Source of the DNA: Fen-1273 sp035516035
GTDB lineage: Bacteria; Bacteroidota; Ignavibacteria; UBA10030; UBA6906
Length of the DNA: 64,000 nucleotides
Assembly: GCA_035516035.1 (NCBI GenBank)
Contig: DATJAS010000098.1
Coordinates: forward strand, 1-64,000
Direction: 5' to 3'
The notes below the pieces were generated by a model. That model searched no databases and was not told the origin of the DNA. It saw nothing but the letters and a program-made list of their open reading frames with translations. The translations under genes and the position numbers were made by a program. This document shows positions 24,596-34,472 of the stretch, one piece after another. The first letter of the stretch is position 1, and every line of letters begins with the position of its first letter.

Positions 24596-24624
24596 TTGAC
24601 TTCGAACACCTTTCCCCCTAAATT
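24596..24624 (+). promoter_or_regulatory. Promoter candidate for the SPOR gene (TTGACT-17-TAAATT)
   Basis: One of the best promoter matches in the window: TTGACT, 17 bp, TAAATT. The leader (24631-24690) is unusually A+T-rich for this genome and can fold GGCGAAGT (24634-24641) with ACTTCACC (24667-24674) with one mismatch, ending right before the GGAGGAGG ribosome-binding site. Confidence 0.65.
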
Positions 24625-24690
24625 AAGCCACTAGGCGAAGTACTTGAGAGTTTACTTTAACAGGACACTTCACCGGAGGAGGTATTTCAT

Positions 24691-25404
24691 ATGCCGAAAC
24701 TCAACCTCAGGGATGACGGGTTCGAAGAAGAATCCAATCCCCTTGATTCCGATCAGTCCGTCGCGCCGCCGCCAACGCTCCGCGAAGTAGGAGTGAGCGG
24801 TGGGGGAGGGAAGAGCTCCACGATCCTCACGGCAGTTCTTCTCCTCGCGGTCGTGATCGGAGGGGTCTTCGCGCTGAACCACTTCAAGGTGATACACCTC
24901 TGGGGCAAACGGACGCCCAAGATCACGAACGAGGCGATCACCGACCAGCTTCCGCCTCCCGAGTCGCCCGCGGCAGCGGCGACGACCGACCAGGGATCAA
25001 ATCCCGCTCCCGCGGAAGCAACGCCGACACCCGAGCCGAGCGTCGAGCCGTCGGCCTCCGCCGCTCCTCCGGCGGCGACCCCCACGGTGAGCGCGCCCCC
25101 GCCGTCGCGCGCGTCCCGGGCTTCCGAGGCCCCGCCGAAGTTCACGCCACCTCCTTCGGGGAGCGGCAACTACACGGTCCAGGTTTCCTCCTGGACGAGC
25201 AAGGAGGCCGCGGACAGGGAGGCGTCCCGTCTCTCCGGTGCGGGGATGAGCGCGTTCGTGGAAGACGCCGTCATCGCGGGCGAGAACTGGTACCGCGTGC
25301 GCGTCGGGCGGTACGGAAGCTCGAAAGAAGCGAAAGACGCGGCCGATCAGCTCGCGAAGTCGATGGAAGGGCAGATCTGGGTGGCGAAGGTCAGCGCGAA
25401 GTAG
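24691..25404 (+). CDS. SPOR-domain membrane protein
   Basis: 237 residues: cytoplasmic N-terminus (1-50), one membrane segment ('SSTILTAVLLLAVVIGGVFAL', about 44-64), a long Pro/Ala/Thr/Ser-rich periplasmic linker and a C-terminal SPOR domain ('NYTVQVSSWTSKEAADREASRLSGAG' to 'WYRVRVGRYGSSKEAKDAADQL'). SPOR domains bind denuded glycan strands at the division septum, so a cell-division or peptidoglycan role is likely, as for FtsN-like proteins. Strong own promoter and GGAGGAGG site suggest high expression. The 3' end overlaps the convergent neighbour by 14 nt. Confidence 0.9.
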   Translation: MPKLNLRDDGFEEESNPLDSDQSVAPPPTLREVGVSGGGGKSSTILTAVLLLAVVIGGVFALNHFKVIHLWGKRTPKITNEAITDQLPPPESPAAAATTDQGSNPAPAEATPTPEPSVEPSASAAPPAATPTVSAPPPSRASRASEAPPKFTPPPSGSGNYTVQVSSWTSKEAADREASRLSGAGMSAFVEDAVIAGENWYRVRVGRYGSSKEAKDAADQLAKSMEGQIWVAKVSAK

Positions 25405-25717
25405 GACGCTCCGGGGCCCGTTCCCCGCGCTCCGGCGCAGACGGGCCTTCCCCCCTGAGATAGAAGTAGTAGAAGACCGCCTCCCCCGCCGTCAGCAGCA
25501 GGAGGGAGGCGGAGTCGCGGTTGAGCAGGGCGCGCGCCTCCCCGGCGCTCAGGACGAGCTTCATCAGGAACGACGCCATGCTCCACCCGACGAAGAAGAT
25601 CAGCGCCATGAAGAAGACGGCGAGCAGTCCCTCGGCGAGACCCTCCTCCTGCCACCTGCGCGTGAAGCCCGCGGCCACCGCCACGATATGGATGTAGAAC
25701 ACCGCCAGGGGTATCAC
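25391..25717 (-). CDS. Small three-helix membrane protein of unknown function
   Basis: 108 residues with about three hydrophobic segments ('MIPLAVFYIHIVAVAAGF', 'GLLAVFFMALIFFVGWSMASF', 'SASLLLLTAGEAVFYYFYL') and a charged Arg/Glu/Pro-rich C-terminus. I do not recognise the family. The ATG overlaps the stop of the sugar-phosphate transferase gene (ATGA), so it is the last gene of the clpS-alaS-gmhA-transferase run and may act with that envelope polysaccharide enzyme. Coding potential is supported by the coupling and the clean hydrophobic pattern. Confidence 0.7.
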   Translation of the reverse strand: MIPLAVFYIHIVAVAAGFTRRWQEEGLAEGLLAVFFMALIFFVGWSMASFLMKLVLSAGEARALLNRDSASLLLLTAGEAVFYYFYLRGEGPSAPERGERAPERPTSR

Positions 25718-27129
25718 GCCTCGACGCTCTCCCGCGTTGTGAATGCCGCCCTCAGCGTCCGGAGAAGTATCCGGACGTCAAACGCCAGCGACCAGTTCTC
25801 GATGTAGTAGAGGTCGTACCTGATCCGCTCCTCGATGGAGGTATCTCCGCGGAGGCCGTTGACCTGCGCCCACCCCGTCACCCCCGTCTTCACCCTGTGC
25901 CTGTCGAGGTACTTCGGCACGACGCGCCGCAGCTCCTCCACGACGTGCGTCCGCTCCGGGCGCGGCCCGACCAGGCTCATGTCGCCGGCAAGCACGTTCA
26001 TCAGCTGCGGCAGCTCGTCCAGGCTCGTGCGGCGGAGGAACGCGCCGACACGCGTGCGCCGCGGATCGTTCCGGATGCCGAGTCCCGCGCGCGCGTCCTC
26101 CCGTTCCGCCCCCGCCCTCATCGAGCGGAACTTGTACATGGTGAACTCCCGGCCGTCGAGTCCCACCCGCCGCTGGGCGAAGAGCGCCGGTCCGGGCGAA
26201 TCCCAGCGGACCGCCGCCGCGATGAGCGCCATGAGGGGGCTCGCCGCCAGGAGCGTGAATGCGGCGATCACGACGTCGAACGACCGCTTGAGGATCCGTC
26301 CCCACGCGGTGAACGGCATCCCCTTGACGAGCAGGAAGGGGATCCCCTCCAGCTCGCGCACCTGGACGCGGGAGGTGAGGATCTCCAGCACGTCCGGGAC
26401 CATCATGAACTCGACGTTCACCCCCTCGCACTCGGCGATGGCGTCGAAGAGCGCCGGGTGGTCTTCCGAGCGCAGGGCGATGAACGCCAGCTCGATCCCC
26501 CGCGCGCGGATGAACGCCGGGGCTTCCGCCAGGCACCCCAGGCGGGGGGCCTGCACGAGCCGGAGGTTCCCGGGGGCGTCCCCGCCGGCGAAGTACCCCA
26601 GGATGCTGATGCCGAACGACGGGTGTCCCTGGAGGCGGGAGTAGACGCGGTCGGCCCGCTCGTCATTCCCCAGGAGGATGGCTTCCTGGAGATGGCGCCC
26701 CTTCCTGTAGAGCGCCCGCTCGAGGCCCTGCACGGCGGCCCTGGCGCACACGAGGAGGACCGTGGCGAATATCCAGAGCATGGCGAAGACGACCCGCGAG
26801 TAGGAGAAATCCCGGTAGAAGAACGCCGCGCTCATCACGACGAGCATGCCCGTCGAGACGACCTTGACGACGTTCACGAATTCGTCGGCGAGGCTGACGC
26901 TCCTGCGGGCGCCGTACATGCGCCGGCTCTGGAAAAGCATGAGCCAGACCACCACGATGACGACAGAGCCGACGAGGTAGCCTTCGATGCGGGGCGCCTG
27001 GCCCCCGCCGACGATGCCGCTGCGGAAGCGGAGCCAGTAGGCCAGGAGGAACGCCCCCTCGATCGCGAGGGCGTCGACGGCCACGCTGATAAGCGGGATG
27101 ACGAAGTCGCCCCGGCGCTGTGTGCTCAT
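25714..27129 (-). CDS. Undecaprenyl-phosphate sugar phosphotransferase (WbaP/WcaJ-type polyprenyl glycosylphosphotransferase)
   Basis: Initiates O-antigen or exopolysaccharide repeat assembly by moving a sugar-1-phosphate to undecaprenyl phosphate. 471 residues: four N-terminal membrane helices (about 10-115), a CoA-binding-like Rossmann domain ('EAILLGNDERADRVYSRLQGHP'), a fifth membrane segment ('FDVVIAAFTLLAASPLMALI') and the bacterial sugar-transferase domain with 'ALFAQRRVGLDGREFTMYKFRSM', 'RRTSLDELPQLMNVLAGDMSLVGPRPE' and 'RHRVKTGVTGWAQVNG'. Start chosen at the ATGA overlap with gmhA. The sugar is unknown. Confidence 0.93.
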   Translation of the reverse strand: MSTQRRGDFVIPLISVAVDALAIEGAFLLAYWLRFRSGIVGGGQAPRIEGYLVGSVVIVVVWLMLFQSRRMYGARRSVSLADEFVNVVKVVSTGMLVVMSAAFFYRDFSYSRVVFAMLWIFATVLLVCARAAVQGLERALYRKGRHLQEAILLGNDERADRVYSRLQGHPSFGISILGYFAGGDAPGNLRLVQAPRLGCLAEAPAFIRARGIELAFIALRSEDHPALFDAIAECEGVNVEFMMVPDVLEILTSRVQVRELEGIPFLLVKGMPFTAWGRILKRSFDVVIAAFTLLAASPLMALIAAAVRWDSPGPALFAQRRVGLDGREFTMYKFRSMRAGAEREDARAGLGIRNDPRRTRVGAFLRRTSLDELPQLMNVLAGDMSLVGPRPERTHVVEELRRVVPKYLDRHRVKTGVTGWAQVNGLRGDTSIEERIRYDLYYIENWSLAFDVRILLRTLRAAFTTRESVEA

Positions 27130-27743
27130 GGCGTCCGGGCGGGCGCCTCCCCGTAGAGCTCCCGCTCGGCCAGCGCGAACATGATGTGCCCGGCCGTGAT
27201 GTGTCCCTCCTGTATCCGCTGCGTGTCGTCGGAGGGCATGACGACCGCCACGTCGACGAGCGCGCCGGTGGTCCCCCCGCCGCGCCCGAGGAGCCCGACC
27301 GTCACCAGGCCCCGCTCCCGCGCCGTGCGCACCGCCCGGTTGACGCTCTCGGAGTTTCCGCTCGTGGAGATGGCGATGAGGACGTCGCCCGGACATCCGA
27401 GCGCTTCCACCTCCCGCGCGAAGACGTTGTCGTACCCGATGTCGTTTGCGCCCGCCGTCAGCATCGAGCTGTCCGTGGTGAGGGCGATCGCCGGCAGGCC
27501 GGGACGGCGGATTGCGGGGTTCATCCGGATGACCAGCTCGGTGGCCAGGTGCTGCGCGTCCGCCGCGCTCCCCCCGTTGCCGCAGAGGAGGACCTTTTTC
27601 CCGGCACCGAGCGCCCGGATGATCGCGTCGACCCCACGGAGTATCGCCCCGGCGGATTCCCGGCGGAGGCGCTCCGCGGCCCCGGCGCTCGCGGCGAGCT
27701 CCGCCTCGACGAACGCGCGCCGCGTCTCTTCCCGATGTTCCAT
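27126..27743 (-). CDS. gmhA: Phosphoheptose isomerase GmhA
   Basis: Converts sedoheptulose 7-phosphate to D-glycero-D-manno-heptose 7-phosphate for LPS core heptose. 205 residues with the SIS-domain marks 'LLCGNGGSAADAQHLATELVIR', 'ALTTDSSMLTAGANDIGYDNVF', 'GDVLIAISTSGNSESVNRAV' and 'EGHITAGHIMFALAERELYG'. ATG 27743 has GGGGAG upstream; a longer reading exists but has no family match. Other heptose genes (gmhB, hldE) are not in the window, though a nucleotidyltransferase and Kdo genes are. Confidence 0.95.
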   Translation of the reverse strand: MEHREETRRAFVEAELAASAGAAERLRRESAGAILRGVDAIIRALGAGKKVLLCGNGGSAADAQHLATELVIRMNPAIRRPGLPAIALTTDSSMLTAGANDIGYDNVFAREVEALGCPGDVLIAISTSGNSESVNRAVRTARERGLVTVGLLGRGGGTTGALVDVAVVMPSDDTQRIQEGHITAGHIMFALAERELYGEAPARTP

Positions 27744-27774
27744 TGTGTGCTCCCCGATTCGAGTGTGCGCCCGC

Positions 27775-30509
<2,735 letters not shown>

Positions 30510-30513
<4 letters not shown>

Positions 30514-30791
30514 GACACCTCGATCTGCGTCATCAGGCGGATCTCCTCCAGCACCGCGCTGACCTCGACGCACCGGGGAAGCTCCCCCGAAAACACCACG
30601 GCCTTGCCGTTGGTGTGGACCTCCATCGCCAGCGCCTCCGCTTTTGACCTGGCGCAGCCCGTCGCCTTGATGAGCTGCGCGATCACCTCGTCGAACGTGT
30701 GGATGTCGTCGTTGAAGAGAATCACCCTGGCCGGATCCTGCGTCAGGACCTCGTCTTCCTGCTCAGGCTGCTCGAGGGGATTGGTGCTCAT
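30510..30791 (-). CDS. clpS: ATP-dependent Clp protease adaptor ClpS
   Basis: Adaptor that hands N-degron substrates to ClpAP. 93 residues: disordered Glu/Gln-rich tail then the ClpS core with 'VILFNDDIHTFDEVIAQLIKATG' region, 'AEALAMEVHTNGKAVVFSG' and 'CVEVSAVLEEI'. The NDD-HTF segment and the Met/His pocket residues are as expected. Two ATGs are possible (30797, 30791). The second lies 8 nt after a -10 box with no ribosome-binding site, as for porV, so I use it. Divergent from acn with overlapping promoters. Confidence 0.92.
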
Positions 30792-30799
30792 AGCCATGA

Positions 30800-30828
30800 A
30801 ACCTACCAAAAACCTCCCACTTGTGCAA
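30800..30828 (-). promoter_or_regulatory. Promoter candidate for clpS-alaS (TTGCAC-17-TAGGTT)
   Basis: Minus-strand -35 TTGCAC (30828-30823) and -10 TAGGTT (30805-30800), 17 bp apart and 8 nt before the clpS ATG. The -35 overlaps the -35 of the acn promoter on the other strand; together they form TTGTGCAA. Confidence 0.5.
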
Positions 30829-30849
30829 TACGGCCCGGATGCGTATATT
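30821..30849 (+). promoter_or_regulatory. Promoter candidate for acn (TTGTGC-17-TATATT)
   Basis: -35 TTGTGC (30821-30826), -10 TATATT (30844-30849), 17-bp spacer, leader about 30 nt. Shares four base pairs of -35 with the clpS promoter. Confidence 0.6.
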
Positions 30850-30886
30850 TTTTCACCGCACACACACTCACTGCGACGGACACCAC

Positions 30887-33301
30887 ATGATATTCGACAT
30901 CGATTTTCTCGAGCGGTTTTATGCGCGCACGCCGGGAAGAACGAAAGTCGCCCGCCGGATCGCCGGGCGGCCGCTGACGCTCGCCGAAAAAATCCTCTAT
31001 GCCCACTTCTGGCGCCCGCCGACGGCGCCAGCCGTGCGCGGATCGTCGTACCAGGAGTTCGCCCCCGACCGGGTGGCCATGCAGGACGCGACGGCGCAGA
31101 TGGCGCTCCTGCAGTTCATGTCCGCGGGGATTCCGCGCGTTGCCGTGCCGACGACTGTCCACTGCGACCACCTGATCCAGGCGCAGGCGGGGGCGAGGAA
31201 GGATCTCGCCGACGCGCAGAAGGAAAACCGAGAGGTCTACGAGTTCCTGCGGGGCGTATCGGCGCGCCACGGGATCGGCTTCTGGAAGCCCGGCTCGGGG
31301 ATCATCCACCAGGTGGTGCTCGAGAATTACGCGTTCCCCGGCGGGATGATGATCGGGACGGACTCACACACGCCGAACGCCGGGGGCCTCGCCATGCTGG
31401 CGATCGGCGTCGGTGGAGCGGACGCCGTCGACGTGATGGCGGGGATGCCCTGGGAGCTGAGGTTCCCGAAGATCATCGGCGTGCACCTGAGGGGCGCGCT
31501 CTCCGGCTGGGCCTCGGCAAAGGACGTGATACTGAAGCTCGCCGGCCTCCTCACGGTGAAAGGGGGAACGGGAGCGATCGTGGAGTACTTCGGCGACGGG
31601 ACCGCGTCGATCAGCGCCACCGGGAAGGGGACGATCTGCAACATGGGGGCGGAGATCGGGGCGACCACGTCGCTCTTCCCCTACGACGCGCGGATGTCGG
31701 CGTACCTGAAGGCCACCGGGCGGGCGAAGGTCGCCGCCATGGCGGACGGCGTCGCCCGCTGCCTCGCGGCCGATCCCGAAACGGCGGCCGATCCCGCGGC
31801 GTATTACGACCAGGTCATCGAGATCGATCTCACGGAGCTCGAGCCGATGATCAACGGCCCCTTCTCCCCCGACAGGGCGTGGAAGCTCTCGGAGTTCGCC
31901 CGGGCCGTCAGGGAGAACAGCTACCCGGAGGAGCTCCGCGTCGCGCTCATCGGGAGCTGCACCAACTCGAGCTACGAGGACATCGAGAGGGCGACGGGCG
32001 TCGCGCGTCAGGCCCTGGCGGCGGGACTGAAGGCCCGCTGCGAATTCACGATCACGCCCGGCTCCGAGCAGATCCGCGCCACGATCGAGCGGGACGGCCA
32101 CCTCGGGCTGCTCCGCAGGGCGGGGGGAAACGTGCTGGCCAACGCGTGCGGTCCCTGCATCGGCCAGTGGAAGCGGCACGACGTGCAGAAAGGGGACAGG
32201 AACTCGATCATCACGTCGTTCAACAGGAACTTCGCCGGCCGCAACGACGCCAACCCCGAGACGCACGCGTTCGTCGCGAGCCCGGAGATCGTGACCGCGA
32301 TGGCGCTGGCCGGCCGCCTGACGTTCAACCCGCTGACGGACACGCTGAGGAACGGACGGGGGGAGGAGGTGCGCCTTGAGCCCCCGTCGGGCGACGAGTT
32401 GCCCGCCAGGGGGTACGCCCGCACCGAGAGCGGGTACGTCTCCCCCGCGCGCAACGGCGCGCGCGTGAGCGTCAGAGTCTCCCCCTCGAGCGACCGGCTC
32501 CAGGTGCTCGAGCCCTTCCCCGCATGGGACGGGAAAGACCCCGGCGACATGCCCGTCCTCCTCAAGGCGAAAGGGAAGTGCACGACGGACCACATTTCCC
32601 CCGCGGGGAAGTGGCTCCGCTACCGGGGACACCTGGATAATATCTCCGACAACATGTTTTCGGGAGCCGTCAACGCGTTCACCGGCGCGACCGGGACCGG
32701 GAAGAACGTGCTGACCGGGGCGACCGAAGAATTTGCCCGGATCGCCCGCGCCTACAAGGGGGCGCACAGGGCCTGGGTCGTGTTCGGCGACGAGAATTAC
32801 GGCGAGGGATCGAGCCGCGAACACGCGGCGATGGAGCCCCGGTGGCTGGGGGGGAGGGCGATCATCGTGAAGAGCTTCGCACGGATACACGAGACGAACC
32901 TCAAGAAGCAGGGGATGCTTCCCCTGACGTTCGCCGACGCGCGTGACTACGACCGGGTCCGGGAAGATGACCGCGTGGCGATCGCCGGCCTCGGCACGTT
33001 CGCTCCCGGCCTCCCCCTCGCGTGCCGCCTCACGCACGCCGACGGGAAGACGGAAGAGTTTCCCCTCAATCACACGTTCAACGAGAACCAGATCGCCTGG
33101 TTCCGTGCCGGGAGCGCGCTGAACCTGATCGCGGAGGAGGGGAAGAAGCGGGCCCCGGCGGCAACGGGGGGAGCCCGGAAGAAGCCGGCCCGGCCCAACA
33201 AGACCGCCGCGCGAACGAAGGGGAGCGTTCGGAAAAAGGGGAGCGCGCGGAAAAAGGGGGCGGCCGGGAAACGGGCGCGGAACTCCCGGCGGAGGAAATA
33301 G
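30887..33301 (+). CDS. Aconitate hydratase with a basic C-terminal tail
   Basis: TCA-cycle [4Fe-4S] enzyme converting citrate to isocitrate; icd lies about 1.2 kb downstream on the other strand. 804 residues, of which about 752 match the mitochondrial-type aconitase: 'GTDSHTPNAGGLAMLAIGVGGADAV', cluster cysteines in 'GSCTNSSYED' and 'NACGPCIGQW', and 'GEGSSREHAAMEPR' binding the substrate, with the domain order intact. The enzyme normally ends near 'FRAGSALNLIAEEG'. Here 52 further residues follow (from 33143), 23 of them Lys/Arg and none acidic, with hexapeptide repeats KGSVRK-KGSARK-KGAAGK (33218-33271). The reading frame is continuous to the stop. Confidence 0.96.
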   Translation: MIFDIDFLERFYARTPGRTKVARRIAGRPLTLAEKILYAHFWRPPTAPAVRGSSYQEFAPDRVAMQDATAQMALLQFMSAGIPRVAVPTTVHCDHLIQAQAGARKDLADAQKENREVYEFLRGVSARHGIGFWKPGSGIIHQVVLENYAFPGGMMIGTDSHTPNAGGLAMLAIGVGGADAVDVMAGMPWELRFPKIIGVHLRGALSGWASAKDVILKLAGLLTVKGGTGAIVEYFGDGTASISATGKGTICNMGAEIGATTSLFPYDARMSAYLKATGRAKVAAMADGVARCLAADPETAADPAAYYDQVIEIDLTELEPMINGPFSPDRAWKLSEFARAVRENSYPEELRVALIGSCTNSSYEDIERATGVARQALAAGLKARCEFTITPGSEQIRATIERDGHLGLLRRAGGNVLANACGPCIGQWKRHDVQKGDRNSIITSFNRNFAGRNDANPETHAFVASPEIVTAMALAGRLTFNPLTDTLRNGRGEEVRLEPPSGDELPARGYARTESGYVSPARNGARVSVRVSPSSDRLQVLEPFPAWDGKDPGDMPVLLKAKGKCTTDHISPAGKWLRYRGHLDNISDNMFSGAVNAFTGATGTGKNVLTGATEEFARIARAYKGAHRAWVVFGDENYGEGSSREHAAMEPRWLGGRAIIVKSFARIHETNLKKQGMLPLTFADARDYDRVREDDRVAIAGLGTFAPGLPLACRLTHADGKTEEFPLNHTFNENQIAWFRAGSALNLIAEEGKKRAPAATGGARKKPARPNKTAARTKGSVRKKGSARKKGAAGKRARNSRRRK
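33218..33271 (+). repeat. 18-bp imperfect tandem repeat encoding KGSVRK/KGSARK/KGAAGK
   Basis: Three in-frame units of 18 bp in the aconitase tail; the first two differ only at two bases (GTT versus GCG), the third is more diverged. Histone H1-like Lys/Ala/Ser/Gly repeat composition. Confidence 0.8.
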
Positions 33302-33332
33302 GTTAGTACTGCATCACATTCACGGGGATGTC

Positions 33333-33773
33333 ATGCAGTACGATCCGAGAGCAATTCAACCGTTCAGGGATGAGCTGACGCGCCTGGGGTTCCGGGAGCT
33401 GCGCACAGTCGCTGACGTCGACGGCGCGCTGGCCAGGGAGAAGGGGACCAACTTCATCGTGATCAATTCGGTGTGCGGGTGCGCGGCGGGTAAGGCGCGG
33501 CCCGGCATCGCGCTGGCGCTCCGCGAATCGCCCGTGCGCCCGGACGAGCTGACCACGGTCTTCGCGGGAGGGGACATCGAGGCGACCGCGCGCGTCCGGG
33601 AGCACATCGGGAATATCCCCCCTTCCTCCCCCTCCATGGCGCTCTACAAGGACGGGAAACTGGTCCACTTCATCCCGCGCTACCAGATCGAGAACAGGGA
33701 CGCGCACCAGATTGCCGCACACCTGCTCGAGGTCTTCAGGGAATTCTGCGCCGCCGAGACCCCCGCCGCCTGA
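33333..33773 (+). CDS. BrxA/BrxB-family bacilliredoxin
   Basis: 146 residues of the YphP/YqiW (DUF1094) family, thiol-disulfide proteins that remove bacillithiol from proteins. The active site is the family's CxC in 'FIVINSVCGCAAGKARPG' (about 46-63); 'VFAGGDIEATARVREHIG' and 'PPSSPSMALYKDGKLVHFIPR' are also typical. Its presence suggests bacillithiol or a similar thiol. It follows acn by 31 nt and may share its transcript, putting a thiol-repair protein next to an oxidation-sensitive Fe-S enzyme. It converges with a redoxin gene 5 nt away. Confidence 0.92.
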   Translation: MQYDPRAIQPFRDELTRLGFRELRTVADVDGALAREKGTNFIVINSVCGCAAGKARPGIALALRESPVRPDELTTVFAGGDIEATARVREHIGNIPPSSPSMALYKDGKLVHFIPRYQIENRDAHQIAAHLLEVFREFCAAETPAA

Positions 33774-33778
33774 AGCGG

Positions 33779-34396
33779 TCAGGGGTACTTGATGGAGCAG
33801 CCGTAGGAGCGGGTGGTGCTCACCGGGACGGGCTTCCCGTCCCACACCGCGTTCATCACCTCCGTCACGTAGTTCGTCGCCCTCCCGATGTCGGCCCGGT
33901 CCGTGGAGGCGATGTTGTCGATCCCCCCCTCGTAAATCAGGACGCCCTGCGGGTTGATGATGGCGATCGTGGGCGTCGTCTTCGCGCCGTATTTCATCCC
34001 GACGGTCCCCCCGGCGTCCACGAGATACGCGCTGGGCGCGGCGTGCTCTTCGGCGAGCTTCGCCAGGAGCGCCTTCCCCTCGTAGTAGCCCTGATTCCCC
34101 GGCGCGGAGGAGCAGATCGAGAGCCACACCGCGCCGTGCGCGGTCATCTGGCGCTGCAGGGCCTGCATGTTGCCGCTCCCGTAGTGCTTCCCGACGAACG
34201 GGCATCCGAAGTTCACCCACTCGAGTATCACGTACTTCCCCCTGTAGTCGGCGAGCGAGCGGGCCGTGCCGTGCGCGTCGGTGAGCGTGAACGCCGGGGC
34301 GGGAGAATTGACGGCGGCTTCCTTCTCCGGACGCGCGGCGATGAACGCGACGAGCGCCGCGGGGACTGCCAGGAGCGTGGTCAGTGGTCGCATCAT
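33779..34396 (-). CDS. Secreted redoxin / peroxiredoxin-like protein
   Basis: About 205 residues: N-terminal signal or anchor ('LTTLLAVPAALVAFIAA') and a thioredoxin-fold domain of the AhpC/TSA-redoxin type ('PAPAFTLTDAHGTARSLADYRGKYVILEWVNFGCPFVGKHY' in normal order, 'IAIINPQGVLIYEGGID'). The active site has a single Cys (FGCPFV) where thioredoxins have CxxC; another Cys is four residues from the end (YGCSIKYP). This pattern is typical of a periplasmic peroxiredoxin-like group of unknown substrate. ATG pair with GGAGG in front. Separated from icd by a hairpin. Confidence 0.87.
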   Translation of the reverse strand: MMRPLTTLLAVPAALVAFIAARPEKEAAVNSPAPAFTLTDAHGTARSLADYRGKYVILEWVNFGCPFVGKHYGSGNMQALQRQMTAHGAVWLSICSSAPGNQGYYEGKALLAKLAEEHAAPSAYLVDAGGTVGMKYGAKTTPTIAIINPQGVLIYEGGIDNIASTDRADIGRATNYVTEVMNAVWDGKPVPVSTTRSYGCSIKYP

Positions 34397-34426
34397 GTCC
34401 TCCGATTCGTGGTGAAGGGGGGCATC

Positions 34427-34444
34427 CGCCCCCCGCTGCAATCT
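34427..34444 (-). terminator. GC hairpin between icd and the redoxin gene
   Basis: Perfect 7-bp stem GGGGGGC/GCCCCCC with a 4-nt loop in the 76-nt gap. There is no T-run, so it could attenuate or stabilise mRNA instead of stopping transcription. Confidence 0.35.
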
Positions 34445-34472
34445 CCAACACGGGGGGAGGGGGGAAGGGTTC

